DNA of 64,000 nucleotides from JABSQH01 sp039177505 (lineage in GTDB: Bacteria; Actinomycetota; Acidimicrobiia; Acidimicrobiales; Ilumatobacteraceae), in contig JBCDFR010000002.1 of assembly GCA_039177505.1 (NCBI GenBank), forward strand, positions 1 to 64,000, given 5' to 3'. Of this stretch, positions 25,408 through 35,334 are shown piece by piece (positions within the stretch are counted from its first letter, which is position 1; the number at the start of each line of letters is the position of its first letter). Position numbers and translations under genes: made by a program. The notes beneath the pieces are model-generated. The model ran no database searches and had not been told where the DNA came from. It was given only the letters and a program-made list of their open reading frames with translations.

Positions 25408-26793
25408 ATGTTCACCGCCGGACTCGGCGAGTGCGAAGATGACCCACCGATGGTGACCACAGCAGGCGACGACGGCCTCGCCCGACGAGGCGACGCGCCC
25501 ACAACGGCGCCAGATGAAACGGTGGCCGACCGGCCACTGGCGGACCAGAAGGTCGACCACGACGCGAGCGGTCCGACCGGCGAGCAGGCCGACTCACTGG
25601 TGGCCATCGAGCGCTCGCAATGGGCTCGCGCCCTGTTCGTCGGTCTCGCCGCCTACGTCGTGTCGCGCTTGTGCGTTCTCGCGGGAGCGGCCGTCCGGTC
25701 GGCACAGCTCGTCGTCGACGCCCGTGAAGACGGCGAACCGGAACCCGGAGCGCTCGGCACGATTGCCGACGTACTCACGTCGTGGGATGGCCAGTGGTAC
25801 ATGACCATCGTCCGCGAGGGGTACCCCGATTCGATTCCGACACCGATCACCTACGACGAGCTCGAAGCTCGGGCCGCGTTCTTTCCGGTCTTTCCGTGGC
25901 TCGTGCGAGCCGCCGATGTCCTCATCCCGGGTGGGGACACGCTTGCCGCCCTGACGGTGAACTTCTTTCTCGGTGCGTTGTCGGTCGTTCTCATCGGCAT
26001 GATCGCCCGCCACCTGTATTCGGTGGGGGTCGCGGCCCGGGCGATGACGCTGTATGCGATCTTTCCCGGGAGCTTCGTGCTGTCGTTCGCCTATGCCGAG
26101 GCGACGATGATCGTGTTATCGGCGGTGTGCATGCTGCTCTTGCTCGACCGGCGGTGGCTCCTGGCAGGCCTGGTCGCGCTGGTGACCACCGCGTCAAGAC
26201 CGAACGGATTGGCGATCGTCGCTGCCTGTGCGGTCGCGGCGTTCATCGCCATCCGTCAACGCCGCGACTGGTCAGCGCTACTGGCCGTGATTCCGGCGCC
26301 GTTCGGGTTCATCTTCTTCCAGTGGTACGTCGACGATACCGCCGGCGAATCGGGGGCATGGTTCCGAGTGCAGTCCGAAGCATGGTCGGAGGGCACGAGC
26401 TTTGGTCTCACCGCACTCACCAACACCGTGGAGTTCTTGCGTGCGCCGCTCGGATCGCCGGCGAACGCGCTGACCGCATTGTCCCTCCTCGCTCTCGCCG
26501 GGATGGCGTTCTGTGCCTGGAGGGCCAAGCTGGCAGCGCCGCTCGTCGCCTTCAGCGCGGTGGTGATCGTGTTGATGTTGATCCCCGAGACCGTCACTGC
26601 ACGCCCGCGCTTTCTGTTCACAGCGTTTCCTCTGTTCATCGGCGTGGCCGCATGGTGGCCGCAACCCAGGACGGCTGGCGACCATCATCGGGCGTCGTGG
26701 GATCGCGCCGGCTGGGACCTCGTGCTTGTGATCGGTGGAGCCGGCCTCGTTGCATTGACAACGCTGTACTCAGTGTTCGCGGCGATTCCCTAG
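25408..26793 (+). CDS. PIG-V-like/GT-C polytopic mannosyltransferase family protein
   Basis: 461 residues from ATG 25408; an internal ATG at 25450 would also leave the membrane domain intact. The first 70 residues are charged and low-complexity. Then about nine hydrophobic segments follow with the luminal motif SWDGQWYMTIVREGYP, resembling the WDGxWY loop of PIG-V/GT76-type dolichyl-phosphate-mannose transferases, then FFPVFPWLVR. The enzyme would transfer a sugar from polyprenyl phosphate on the outer face. It stands 4 bases before the first AftD-like gene, so is co-transcribed with it. Sugar specificity is unknown. Confidence 0.7.
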   Translation: MFTAGLGECEDDPPMVTTAGDDGLARRGDAPTTAPDETVADRPLADQKVDHDASGPTGEQADSLVAIERSQWARALFVGLAAYVVSRLCVLAGAAVRSAQLVVDAREDGEPEPGALGTIADVLTSWDGQWYMTIVREGYPDSIPTPITYDELEARAAFFPVFPWLVRAADVLIPGGDTLAALTVNFFLGALSVVLIGMIARHLYSVGVAARAMTLYAIFPGSFVLSFAYAEATMIVLSAVCMLLLLDRRWLLAGLVALVTTASRPNGLAIVAACAVAAFIAIRQRRDWSALLAVIPAPFGFIFFQWYVDDTAGESGAWFRVQSEAWSEGTSFGLTALTNTVEFLRAPLGSPANALTALSLLALAGMAFCAWRAKLAAPLVAFSAVVIVLMLIPETVTARPRFLFTAFPLFIGVAAWWPQPRTAGDHHRASWDRAGWDLVLVIGGAGLVALTTLYSVFAAIP

Positions 26794-26797
26794 CGGA

Positions 26798-29700
26798 GTG
26801 GCAATGACCAGTCCGTCGTCGTCGAGGCGCGATTGGGCCGGCCTGGCCCTTCTCGCGGTGCTTGCGTATCTGCCCGCGCTGGCCAGTTCTCCCGGCCGGA
26901 TGCCGGCCGACACGAAGCTCTATTTGTACCTGGATCCGGGTGGTCTGGTCAGCCGCTCCACGTCGACGTTCGAGCCGGACCAATTCGCCGGATGGGTACC
27001 GCACCAGCAGATCACCTACCTGTGGCCCTCCGGCCCATGGTTCTGGGTCTTCGACACGATCGGCGTTCCGGACTGGATCGCCCATCGCCTGTGGATCGGC
27101 ACCATCATGTTCGCCGCAGGCGCTGGCGCACGTTGGGCCGCCCGTACGTTGGGTATCGGCCCGGTGGCCGCTATTGCGGGCGCAGCGCTGTACCAGTGCA
27201 GCCCGTACCTCCTGGCGTACGTGTCACGAACCTCGTTGCTGTTGCTGCCGTGGGCCGGCCTCGGGTGGATCGTCGGGCTGACCGTGCGGGCGACGGTGCG
27301 CGCCCGACGTCGCGCCGACGCGGACGAGGCAGACGAGGCAGACGAGGCAAACAATGCGCCGAGATGGCGGCGGCTCGCACCATGGCGTGAACCGGCATTG
27401 ATCGCCTTGATCGTCGCCACTGTCGGGAATGCCAACGCCACCGCGTTGGCATTGATCATCCCCGGTCCACTGCTGTGGTTGTTGCACTCGGCCGCCGGGC
27501 GGGAGGTCCGTTGGCGAGCGGCACTCGGCATCGCCGCGCGCACGGCCCTCCTCTGCCTGGTCGTGTCGGCCTGGTGGATCGCCATGCTGATCGTGCAGTC
27601 ACGTGCCGGCGCGCCGGTACTGGCGTATTCGGAGACACTGCGCGACGTCAGCCGCAACTCGACTGGGTCGGAGGTGTTGCGCGGCCTCGGCTATTGGCTG
27701 TTCTACCAACGCGACCTCGCCGGGGCGACGACATCGGCGTCATTCGACTTTCTCATCAGCGGCCGAACCCTCCTCATCAGCTATGGAGTTGCATTGCTCG
27801 GTCTTGCTGGCTTGGTCGTCGTCCGCTGGCCACATCGCCGGTTCGCGGCGCTGCTCGTCGCCGTCGGCGCACTACTCGCCGTCGGGGTACATCCGATCGA
27901 CGATCCGTCGCCGCTGGCCGCTGCACTCGTCGGCGACGAAGAGTCGACGCTGGCCGTCGCCCTACGGAGCAGCACGAGGGCGACGCCGCTGATGGTGCTC
28001 GGTCTCGCGCTCGGCGTCGCCTCGCTCGTTGCCGCGCTACCCGGACGCGTGCGCGGATTGTCGATCGGATGGCGCCCGGTCGCTGCCGGTGCGGTGGTCG
28101 TGCTGGTGGTGCTCAACCTGCCGTCGTTGTGGCGTGCTGAACTCGTCGACCCAGCCATCGATCGCGATGCGCAACCACCACAAGCGTGGCTCGACGCTGC
28201 AGCGGATCTGAACGCCGCCGACCCGGCCCCCGGTGGGTCGCGCATCTTGCAACTCCCGGGTGCGGAATTCGGTGCCTTTCGTTGGGGATACACCGTCGAC
28301 CAACCACTCGTCGCCTTGGTCGACCGTCCGCTCGTGACCCGCGACCTGCTCCCACTCGGATCAGGTCCTGCGATGGACCTGCTCTATGCCCTCGACGATC
28401 GCATTCAAGAGGGGTGGGCAGAACCGAGCACGGTGGCCGCCGTCGCCCGGCTGTTCGGCGTTGACACCATTTGGTCGACCAACGACGCCGCCTTCGAACG
28501 CTTCCGCACTGCCAGACCCGAACGTGTTGCCGCGCTGCTCGCCGACCCCGCGTCGGGCCTCGCAGCCGCACGATCCTTCGGCGAGCCGCTGATCAACATC
28601 GGTGAGGTCGCCACGCTCGATGAGGTCGAACTCGGCGACTCGGTCGTGGGGACCGCTCGACCGCCAGTCGAGCTGATCGAGGTGCCCGACAGTGTTGGCA
28701 TCGTCCGCTCGGCCGGGGGGGCACAAATGCTCTCCGGATCGGGTGACGGCATCATCGATGCAGCAGCCGCCGACCTGCTCGCCGCAGAGCGCGTGGTTCG
28801 CTACACGCTGTCGACGTCCGGGGATGACCTCGCTGCCGCCATCGCCGACGCGGGCGCGCTCGTCGTGACCGATTCGAACCGCGACCGAGCCCACCATTGG
28901 CGTGGCTCGCAAGACGTGCATGGCCACACCGAGCCAGGAGGCGCCGACGACGACGTACTCGACGCCACGGCCGCCGATCAGCGGCTGGCGCCGTTTGCCG
29001 ACAGCGACCCCGAACAGCAGACCGTCGCCATTCAGCGCGGCCCGGTGACCGCCATCGCATCGAGCTACGGCGAACCCTTTGCGTACCGTCCAGAGGACCG
29101 CGCCGTGATGGCGATCGACGGCGATCCGACGACCGCATGGGTGGCCGGCGACCGCGGCGACCCGGTCGGCCAACGGTTGCAACTCGAGGTTACGGAATCG
29201 GTCGACGCGGCCTCTGCACCGACGATGGTCACCGTGCGGCAACTCGAACCGCCAACGGGTGGTCGAGTCATCGACCGAATCACGGTGTCGATCGACGGAG
29301 ACGACGTCATCGAGGTCGATCTCGACGAGTCGTCGTGGACTGCCGAAGGCCAAACGATCGGCACGCCGCCGCTCACGAGCGGCACGACCATCGAGCTGCG
29401 TATCGATCGCGTGACCATCGGCGATCCCGCTGTTGGCGCCGCACGCGATGGCGTCGGCTTCGTCGAGGTCGATCTCGGGCTCGGTCCCACGACGGAGTGG
29501 ATTCGCCCCCCGGTCGACGGCCTCGAGCAGCTCGGCGACAACCCGCTTGCGGTTGTCTTCACTCGACTGCGCACCGATCCGCTCGACGTGTGGCGCTCGG
29601 ACCCTGAGCCGGAGCTACAGCGGGAACTCCCACTCCCCCGGTCGGTCGATGGTCAGGTCGAGCTCACCGTCCGCGCCGATGCACACGCCTCCGACGAGGT

Positions 29701-31198
29701 GTTGGCGGATCTGTTCGGTGACGGAGCATCGACGCGCGCCGAGTCGGCTGCGGTGCCGATCGCCAATCGGCGGCTCACCGGCTCAATCCTCGCTCGTGGC
29801 GCGGCGGCCACCGATGGTGACTCCACCACGGCGTGGATCAGCCCGTTCGACAGTGTGATCGGATCGAGCCTGCGCATCACCGGAGTCGACGAGATGGAAC
29901 AGTTCACCATCACCCAACCGACCGGGAGTTACTCGACGATCACCCGCTTGGCGATCGACGACACAGCTGGTCGTGATCATGACGGTGGTGAGACGATCGT
30001 TGTCGACGTCCCTACTCCTGATACGACCGGTACGAGCTCGGTCACACTGCCCCGGCCCGTGAGCGGGACTGTCACCATCACGATTGACACCATCGATCCG
30101 GTCATCACGATCGATCGGCGCTACGGCGACGTACGCACCCTCCCGGCGGCGATTTCCAATCTCGACAGCCCTGCGATCGGCATCCGCCAACCGGCCACCG
30201 CAGGCGCAGCCTCGATCGATTGGACGTGTGCTGAACCATCCTTGATCGAGATCGACGACATGACCGTGCCTGTGTCCTTCACGATCGACACGACCGACTT
30301 CGCAGCAGGCTCGCCGGCTGTTGCTACCGTGTGCGAACCGGTCGAGCTCGGCGAAGGAACCGTCCAGCTGCGTTCGACGGGCCGCCAAACTTCGGGCGTC
30401 ACTGTGGACCGCGTCGTGATCCGCGAGCCGAGCGTTCCACCGACTGACGGGCCGTCGACCCCATCGGTCACGGTGCTCGAGTCCAGCGACCGCCGGCGGA
30501 CGATCGACGTCGGGCCATGCCCGGACGGCTGCTGGCTGGTGCTCGGCGAGGGGTACAACACCGGGTGGGAAGCAACGGTCGACGGAGTGGTGCTCGATGG
30601 CCCGGAGTTGGTCGATGGCGGATTCAACGGTTGGCAGCTCCCGCCGGCCACCATGACCACAACGGTCGTTGTGCGTTGGACAATGCAATGGCCGGTCACG
30701 CTTGGACTGGCCATCTCTCTGTTTGGCGTCGTTGCTGGTGTGGCGATCGTCGCACTCACTCGCCGCAAGCGCGCATCGGATCTCGTGACGCGGCCGCGAC
30801 TTGCCCGCCGCGCCCTCATGCGTCGGACCGTCCGATGGCGGGGTCCCACGTTGGCCATCGCCGCCGCAACAACGGTGTCGTGGTGGGCCGGTGTCGCCGC
30901 GCTTGCAGTGTGGGTGTCGGGAATCGGACGCCGATGGCGGCGCGGATATGAGACGCTGGGCTGGCTGATTGCCGCCGTGGTCGGGGTGTTGGTCTATTGG
31001 ATCGAGCGTCGTGACGCTCCGTTCCCCGATGCCGGTTGGACGACTGCGTTCGATCACCTCAACGGCCCGGCGCTGTTTGCGCTCGTGCTCATCGCAGTCG
31101 GCGCGTGGTTCGGAGACGACCGCGATGTTCCCGGCGCAGAGCGCTCGGACAGCAATGACCACGATGTCCGAACTGGCGCCGTCACCGCGAGTCCGTAG
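26798..31198 (+). CDS. AftD-like alpha-(1->3)-arabinofuranosyltransferase (DUF3367), paralogue 1
   Basis: 1466 residues. The N-terminal GT-C region has many membrane spans; SSPGRMPADTKLYLYLDPGG with Asp 38 is the conserved first-loop acidic motif of AftD. LPGAEFGAFRWGYTVD is the family's DUF3367 signature around residues 485-500. The outer region (about residues 740-1150) carries two discoidin/CBM-like segments (VMAIDGDPTTAWVAG, ATDGDSTTAWIS). The C-terminus has WLVLGEGYNTGWEATVDG and three to four more spans. Mycobacterial AftD (about 1400 residues, from memory) adds alpha-1,3 arabinofuranosyl branches using decaprenyl-phosphoryl-arabinose. Substrate here is inferred. A 9-nt triplicate repeat lies in a cytoplasmic loop. 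Same strand as its neighbours, 4-12 bases apart. Confidence 0.85.
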   Translation: MAMTSPSSSRRDWAGLALLAVLAYLPALASSPGRMPADTKLYLYLDPGGLVSRSTSTFEPDQFAGWVPHQQITYLWPSGPWFWVFDTIGVPDWIAHRLWIGTIMFAAGAGARWAARTLGIGPVAAIAGAALYQCSPYLLAYVSRTSLLLLPWAGLGWIVGLTVRATVRARRRADADEADEADEANNAPRWRRLAPWREPALIALIVATVGNANATALALIIPGPLLWLLHSAAGREVRWRAALGIAARTALLCLVVSAWWIAMLIVQSRAGAPVLAYSETLRDVSRNSTGSEVLRGLGYWLFYQRDLAGATTSASFDFLISGRTLLISYGVALLGLAGLVVVRWPHRRFAALLVAVGALLAVGVHPIDDPSPLAAALVGDEESTLAVALRSSTRATPLMVLGLALGVASLVAALPGRVRGLSIGWRPVAAGAVVVLVVLNLPSLWRAELVDPAIDRDAQPPQAWLDAAADLNAADPAPGGSRILQLPGAEFGAFRWGYTVDQPLVALVDRPLVTRDLLPLGSGPAMDLLYALDDRIQEGWAEPSTVAAVARLFGVDTIWSTNDAAFERFRTARPERVAALLADPASGLAAARSFGEPLINIGEVATLDEVELGDSVVGTARPPVELIEVPDSVGIVRSAGGAQMLSGSGDGIIDAAAADLLAAERVVRYTLSTSGDDLAAAIADAGALVVTDSNRDRAHHWRGSQDVHGHTEPGGADDDVLDATAADQRLAPFADSDPEQQTVAIQRGPVTAIASSYGEPFAYRPEDRAVMAIDGDPTTAWVAGDRGDPVGQRLQLEVTESVDAASAPTMVTVRQLEPPTGGRVIDRITVSIDGDDVIEVDLDESSWTAEGQTIGTPPLTSGTTIELRIDRVTIGDPAVGAARDGVGFVEVDLGLGPTTEWIRPPVDGLEQLGDNPLAVVFTRLRTDPLDVWRSDPEPELQRELPLPRSVDGQVELTVRADAHASDEVLADLFGDGASTRAESAAVPIANRRLTGSILARGAAATDGDSTTAWISPFDSVIGSSLRITGVDEMEQFTITQPTGSYSTITRLAIDDTAGRDHDGGETIVVDVPTPDTTGTSSVTLPRPVSGTVTITIDTIDPVITIDRRYGDVRTLPAAISNLDSPAIGIRQPATAGAASIDWTCAEPSLIEIDDMTVPVSFTIDTTDFAAGSPAVATVCEPVELGEGTVQLRSTGRQTSGVTVDRVVIREPSVPPTDGPSTPSVTVLESSDRRRTIDVGPCPDGCWLVLGEGYNTGWEATVDGVVLDGPELVDGGFNGWQLPPATMTTTVVVRWTMQWPVTLGLAISLFGVVAGVAIVALTRRKRASDLVTRPRLARRALMRRTVRWRGPTLAIAAATTVSWWAGVAALAVWVSGIGRRWRRGYETLGWLIAAVVGVLVYWIERRDAPFPDAGWTTAFDHLNGPALFALVLIAVGAWFGDDRDVPGAERSDSNDHDVRTGAVTASP
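27323..27349 (+). repeat. Three tandem copies of a 9-nt repeat in AftD-like gene 1
   Basis: GACGAGGCA is repeated three times without a break, encoding (Asp-Glu-Ala)x3 in a charged cytoplasmic loop between membrane segments. A short in-frame repeat like this can vary in length without harm. It is the only clean tandem repeat I noticed in this region. Confidence 0.85.
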
Positions 31199-31210
31199 GA
31201 TTCCTCCCTG

Positions 31211-33358
31211 ATGGCGGACGGACGCCTCGCCTATCTCCCGGCCCTCGATGGTCTGCGCGCGCTCGCCGTCGCTGCGGTGGTCGCCTATCACCTGGGCTTC
31301 GGCTGGGCATCCGGAGGGTTTCTCGGTGTCGACCTGTTCTTTGTCATCTCCGGCTACTTGATCACGACCCTGCTGCTGTCCGAGCGCGCTGCCACCGGCC
31401 GTATCGGCCTCGGCGACTTCTGGGTCCGTCGATTTCGCCGTCTTGTTCCGCCACTCGTGGTGATGGTGGCGGCCGTCGTCATCGCCACTCGCATCTGGGG
31501 CGTCCCCGAGCAGTGGGCATCGATTCGCGGCGATGCCATCGGCACCTTGGCCTACGTCGCCAACTGGTGGTACATCATCGGCGGCGAGAGTTACTTCGAC
31601 ACGCTCCTCGGCCCCAGCCCGCTCCGGCACACGTGGTCGCTCGCCGTCGAGGAACAGTGGTATCTGCTGTGGCCGATGGCCGTCGCTGGGCTTTTGGCCT
31701 GGCGGTTCGGTCGCCGATTTGCTCCGCTGATCCTACTCGCTACAGCGCTGCTGTCCGCATGGTGGATGGCGGTGCTGTTCGATCCGGCCGACCCGTCGCG
31801 CGTGTACTACGGCACCGACACCCGGGCCCAACAACTGTTGATCGGCGCGGCGCTCGCGTGGATGTTGTTCCGTCGTCGCCGAGGGGCGCCAGCCAGTTCC
31901 CCAGAGGCGAGCGCGACCGCTCAGTCGAAGCACGGCATGCGCACACTCGACCAATGGCTGCCGCTCGGGGCGCTGGTGCTCTTGGGTGGGGTCGTGATCG
32001 CCGTCGATGACCTCGACGGTTGGTTGTATCGCGGCGGATTCCTGATCGTCTCGCTGATCTGTGCGATCGTCGTCGCAGCGGTGAGCAGGCCGGAGGTCCC
32101 CGCCAGTCTGCGATGGCTCGGTGCCGCACCACTGTTGTGGGTAGGCGTTCGGTCGTACGGCATCTATCTGTGGCACTGGCCGGTGATCGTGTTCGTCGGT
32201 CCGCAGATGGGAATCGAGTGGGCACGCGGGCCGCTGGTGATCGTGCAACTCGCCCTGACGTTGGCGCTTACAGAACTCAGCCTGCGATTGATCGAGCAAC
32301 CGGCGCGGCGCGGATCGTGGCGCCCCTTGAACATCGTCGCAGGGTGGTCGATCGGAGCGATCGCGGCCGTGTTCCTCGCTGTGATCGTGCTGGTTCCGCC
32401 CGTCGGGCGCCAGCAGCTGGCGATCGACGTTCTCCAGCCCGACCTCGCAGCCATCGCTGAACTGCCACCGACGGCGGGCGATACCCCGAACGCGACGTCA
32501 CTGGCATCGACGACAACCTCGACGACGGCGCCCAGCACGACCGCCCCACCGAGCAGCCCGCCCGAGTCGATCCCATCCACCCCGATACGCGACAACACAT
32601 CGAGTGCGGCGCCCGACACCACGGCCAACACCGCGGCGCCGACAGGGACGCAGGCGCCACCAACCGAGGTGCCGGTACGTCGGCTGATGCTCGCCGGTGA
32701 CTCAACAGCGATCTCACTCGCCGTTCACCAGGACAAACAGGGCTTCCCCGGATGGCGGTGGGAGACCAGCGCTCGTCTCGGATGCAGCGTGACCGCCGGT
32801 GTAACCCTCGATGTCGGCAGCGATCAGCCGTCACCGACACCTGCGGAGTGCGCCGACTGGACCGAGGAATGGGGTGAGGTCCACCAGCTGTACGAGCCCG
32901 ACATCGCGGTATTGATGAGTGGACCGTGGGAGGTGCTCGATCATCGGGTGGATGGGGTCGACATCCGTTTTCCGTCGACCGCCTGGGACCAACACGTGCG
33001 CGCCGGCATTGAGGAGGCAGTGGATGTCCTCGGCGCAGGAGACACCACCGTTGCGTTGCTGACCTTGCCCTGTATGGCCCAGCCCGAACCGCTCCAGGGG
33101 CAGGTGAGCACGCGAGCCCGGTCCGATGTCCAGCGTGTCGACGCCTACAACCGCATTCTCGCTGAGGTGGCCGCGGACGACGAACGGGTCGAGGTGCTCG
33201 ACTTGGCGTCAGTGCTGTGCCCCGGCGGCGAGCCGATCGAAAACACAACGGGCACCGACATCCGGTACGACGGGGTTCATGTCACTCCTGACGGCTCGGC
33301 CCTCGTCGCCGAGTGGCTGTTCGCCGAACTTGACCGTCTCGCTCCGACAACTCGCTGA
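31211..33358 (+). CDS. Acyltransferase 3 with C-terminal SGNH domain (O-acetyltransferase, OafA type)
   Basis: 715 residues. Residues 10-400 form the ten-to-eleven-span acyltransferase-3 domain: LDGLRALAV, VAYHLGFG with the functional His, FFVISGYLITTLLL, and RFRRLVPPL. Around residues 410-490 is a Thr/Ser/Pro/Ala-rich linker. The final part is an SGNH hydrolase-like domain with the Ser motif MLAGDSTAIS at about residue 497 and the DxxH motif YDGVHVTPDG near the C-terminus. Such proteins O-acetylate peptidoglycan or exported polysaccharides. It follows the first AftD-like gene by 12 bases. Its 3' end overlaps the GT39 gene on the other strand by 82 bases. Confidence 0.93.
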   Translation: MADGRLAYLPALDGLRALAVAAVVAYHLGFGWASGGFLGVDLFFVISGYLITTLLLSERAATGRIGLGDFWVRRFRRLVPPLVVMVAAVVIATRIWGVPEQWASIRGDAIGTLAYVANWWYIIGGESYFDTLLGPSPLRHTWSLAVEEQWYLLWPMAVAGLLAWRFGRRFAPLILLATALLSAWWMAVLFDPADPSRVYYGTDTRAQQLLIGAALAWMLFRRRRGAPASSPEASATAQSKHGMRTLDQWLPLGALVLLGGVVIAVDDLDGWLYRGGFLIVSLICAIVVAAVSRPEVPASLRWLGAAPLLWVGVRSYGIYLWHWPVIVFVGPQMGIEWARGPLVIVQLALTLALTELSLRLIEQPARRGSWRPLNIVAGWSIGAIAAVFLAVIVLVPPVGRQQLAIDVLQPDLAAIAELPPTAGDTPNATSLASTTTSTTAPSTTAPPSSPPESIPSTPIRDNTSSAAPDTTANTAAPTGTQAPPTEVPVRRLMLAGDSTAISLAVHQDKQGFPGWRWETSARLGCSVTAGVTLDVGSDQPSPTPAECADWTEEWGEVHQLYEPDIAVLMSGPWEVLDHRVDGVDIRFPSTAWDQHVRAGIEEAVDVLGAGDTTVALLTLPCMAQPEPLQGQVSTRARSDVQRVDAYNRILAEVAADDERVEVLDLASVLCPGGEPIENTTGTDIRYDGVHVTPDGSALVAEWLFAELDRLAPTTR

Positions 33359-34587
33359 ACTGTGGCATCGACGCTGACGGCAGCGCCGAGCACGATGGCG
33401 ATCTCCGCGGCAATTCGAAAACGGGGGATGCCGTAGAACGCAAGGATCACCACGATGCTGAGCGCCCCCGTGACGAGTACCGGCCAGCGCGGCTGCGCGC
33501 TCGGCCATCGCCACCATCCGTAGGCGGCGAGGGGCACGAGCAGCCAGTACTGCCACAACCCGATCCGACTGGCCCATGGCTCTCGCCCCTCGTTGACGTT
33601 GAACTCGATCATCGTCTCGGTGTCCCACACGCTCAGGCCGCGTCCGAGGCGGGCCACCAGCACCGCTGGCACCCGATCGAGGTTGTCACCGATGTAGTCC
33701 ACTGCGGCGTCGCGGTACAGCGCCGAACGCTCCGATTGATCGACCCCGTCGGGGACCTGGAGCAGATCGGCACAGTTCAGATCCCAGAATCCAACGCCCG
33801 GCCCGCCGTAGGTGGTCTCGCAGTTCGCACCGATCAAGGTCAGCCCGTCCTGCGTCGACATCAGCGTCGTCTCGTCGAAGCGGATCAGATTGCGGCCGAC
33901 CCACGGAGCGACCACGACGAGTGCGGCGGCCCCGCTGACCAGGACGTGCTGCCAGCGGATCGCAGACCGCGGCGATGGGCGGCCGTCGGATGGAGCGAGC
34001 AGGATCATCGGCACGACGACGATCGGCCCGAGTAGCAGCAGCTCGGCACGGGCCAGCCCGGCAACCCCAACGGCGACCCCGGCGACGGCTGCCACGACAC
34101 TGCTCCGGCGGAGGTCGTACACGTACACGGCGAGCAAGATCGCGACCACACCGGCGGCCGCAAACGTCTCCGACATCATGAGACCGTCGTTCATCCACAG
34201 ATTGGCATAGACCGCGGCGATTGCCGCTGCTGCCAACGCGGTGGTACGGCCGAAGAGCCATCGAGCGAGCGCGCCGATCCCGGCGACGACCGCCGTTCCG
34301 TACACCGCCATCGCCAGCCGTTGGGCGAGGTACGGGTCGGTGTTCGACCACGACACCGGGGCAAGTGCAACCGCCGTCAGCGGTGCATGGTCTGCGGCGT
34401 ACTCACCCGGGATGAACGGTTCGTTGAATCCACTCCCGTTGGCGATCGTCACCGCTTGCGCCGAGTAGTAGATCTGATCGCCCACAACCGGCTCGTCGTA
34501 TTTGGCGACAAGCACGTACGCCACCCGCCAGAGGCCGGCGGCAACAACGATCACAACGAACCACCATCGAAAGACGGTCCGGCTCAT
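33277..34587 (-). CDS. GT39/ArnT-like polytopic glycosyltransferase
   Basis: 436 residues. N-terminal membrane span then Y-D-E-P-V-V-G-D with acidic residues at 31-37, the metal/sugar-binding loop of PMT/ArnT-like GT-C enzymes. About ten further transmembrane segments follow, separated by an outside loop with a Cys pair (NCET...NCAD). Such enzymes transfer sugars from polyprenyl phosphate to protein or lipid. It overlaps the upstream GT2 gene by 4 nt (ATGA), so that GT2 probably makes its donor. Its last 82 bases lie antisense to the SGNH acyltransferase end. Confidence 0.82.
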   Translation of the reverse strand: MSRTVFRWWFVVIVVAAGLWRVAYVLVAKYDEPVVGDQIYYSAQAVTIANGSGFNEPFIPGEYAADHAPLTAVALAPVSWSNTDPYLAQRLAMAVYGTAVVAGIGALARWLFGRTTALAAAAIAAVYANLWMNDGLMMSETFAAAGVVAILLAVYVYDLRRSSVVAAVAGVAVGVAGLARAELLLLGPIVVVPMILLAPSDGRPSPRSAIRWQHVLVSGAAALVVVAPWVGRNLIRFDETTLMSTQDGLTLIGANCETTYGGPGVGFWDLNCADLLQVPDGVDQSERSALYRDAAVDYIGDNLDRVPAVLVARLGRGLSVWDTETMIEFNVNEGREPWASRIGLWQYWLLVPLAAYGWWRWPSAQPRWPVLVTGALSIVVILAFYGIPRFRIAAEIAIVLGAAVSVDATVQRVVGARRSSSANSHSATRAEPSGVT

Positions 34588-35297
34588 TGGGAGCGCAGTC
34601 GGGCGCCGATCGCGGAGTACTTGACGATGCAGATGAGCGCCCGCACGCCGTCGCGCCAGCCGATTTTTTTGCCATCGGCGTACGTTCGACCCGAGTACGA
34701 GATCCCCACCTCGTAGATGCGCACCCGGCGACGGGCGAGCTTGGCGGTGATCTCCGGCTCGAAGCCGAAACGATCCTCTTCGATCTCGATCGACTGAATG
34801 ACGTCGCGGCGAAACGCCTTGTAACAGGTCTCCATGTCGGTCAGGTTGAGATCGGTGAACATGTTCGACAGCGTCGTCAGAAACCGGTTCCCCAGGCTGT
34901 GCCAGAAGTACAGCACACGGTGCGGCCGACTCGACACGAACCGCGAGCCGTACACCACGTCGGCGACACCCTGCTCGAGCGGCCCGAGGAGCTCGGCGTA
35001 TTCGGAAGGGTCGTACTCGAGGTCTGCGTCCTGCACGATCGCGTAATCGCTCGTCACCTCGGCGAAGCCCGTGCGTAACGCCGCCCCTTTGCCTTGGTTG
35101 TAATCGTGAAGGATGATCCGGATGCGCGGATCGTCGAGCGTCGCAAGCAGCTCGCGCGTGCCATCGGTCGAACCGTCATCGACGACGACGACCTCAGCCA
35201 CCCACGGCGACGCGAGTACACGATCGAGCAACTCACGCACCGTGGCCACTTCGTCGTAACACGGCACGACCACCGAGAGGCACCGCCGTGGGGTCAT
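34584..35297 (-). CDS. Family 2 glycosyltransferase (polyprenyl-phosphate sugar synthase, DPM1-like)
   Basis: 237 residues from ATG 35297. GT-A fold motifs: LSVVVPCYDEVATV, VDDGSTDGTREL, the DxD equivalent in IVQDADLEYDPSEY, and GSRFVSSRPH. No C-terminal membrane spans, like DPM1-type soluble enzymes. The family makes dolichyl/polyprenyl-phosphate mannose or glucose. The coupled GT39 gene downstream is its likely consumer. An in-frame upstream extension is low-complexity. It is divergent from AftD-like gene 2, 37 bases away. Confidence 0.88.
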   Translation of the reverse strand: MTPRRCLSVVVPCYDEVATVRELLDRVLASPWVAEVVVVDDGSTDGTRELLATLDDPRIRIILHDYNQGKGAALRTGFAEVTSDYAIVQDADLEYDPSEYAELLGPLEQGVADVVYGSRFVSSRPHRVLYFWHSLGNRFLTTLSNMFTDLNLTDMETCYKAFRRDVIQSIEIEEDRFGFEPEITAKLARRRVRIYEVGISYSGRTYADGKKIGWRDGVRALICIVKYSAIGARLRSQ

Positions 35298-35334
35298 GGA
35301 GATCGGACGATAGCTCGCAGTACCGTCTGCGGCG

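Noticed and set aside
29783..31630. Long minus-strand frame opposite AftD-like gene 1 and the acyltransferase
   Set aside because: Charged, low-complexity product spanning two genes on the other strand that have full domain matches.
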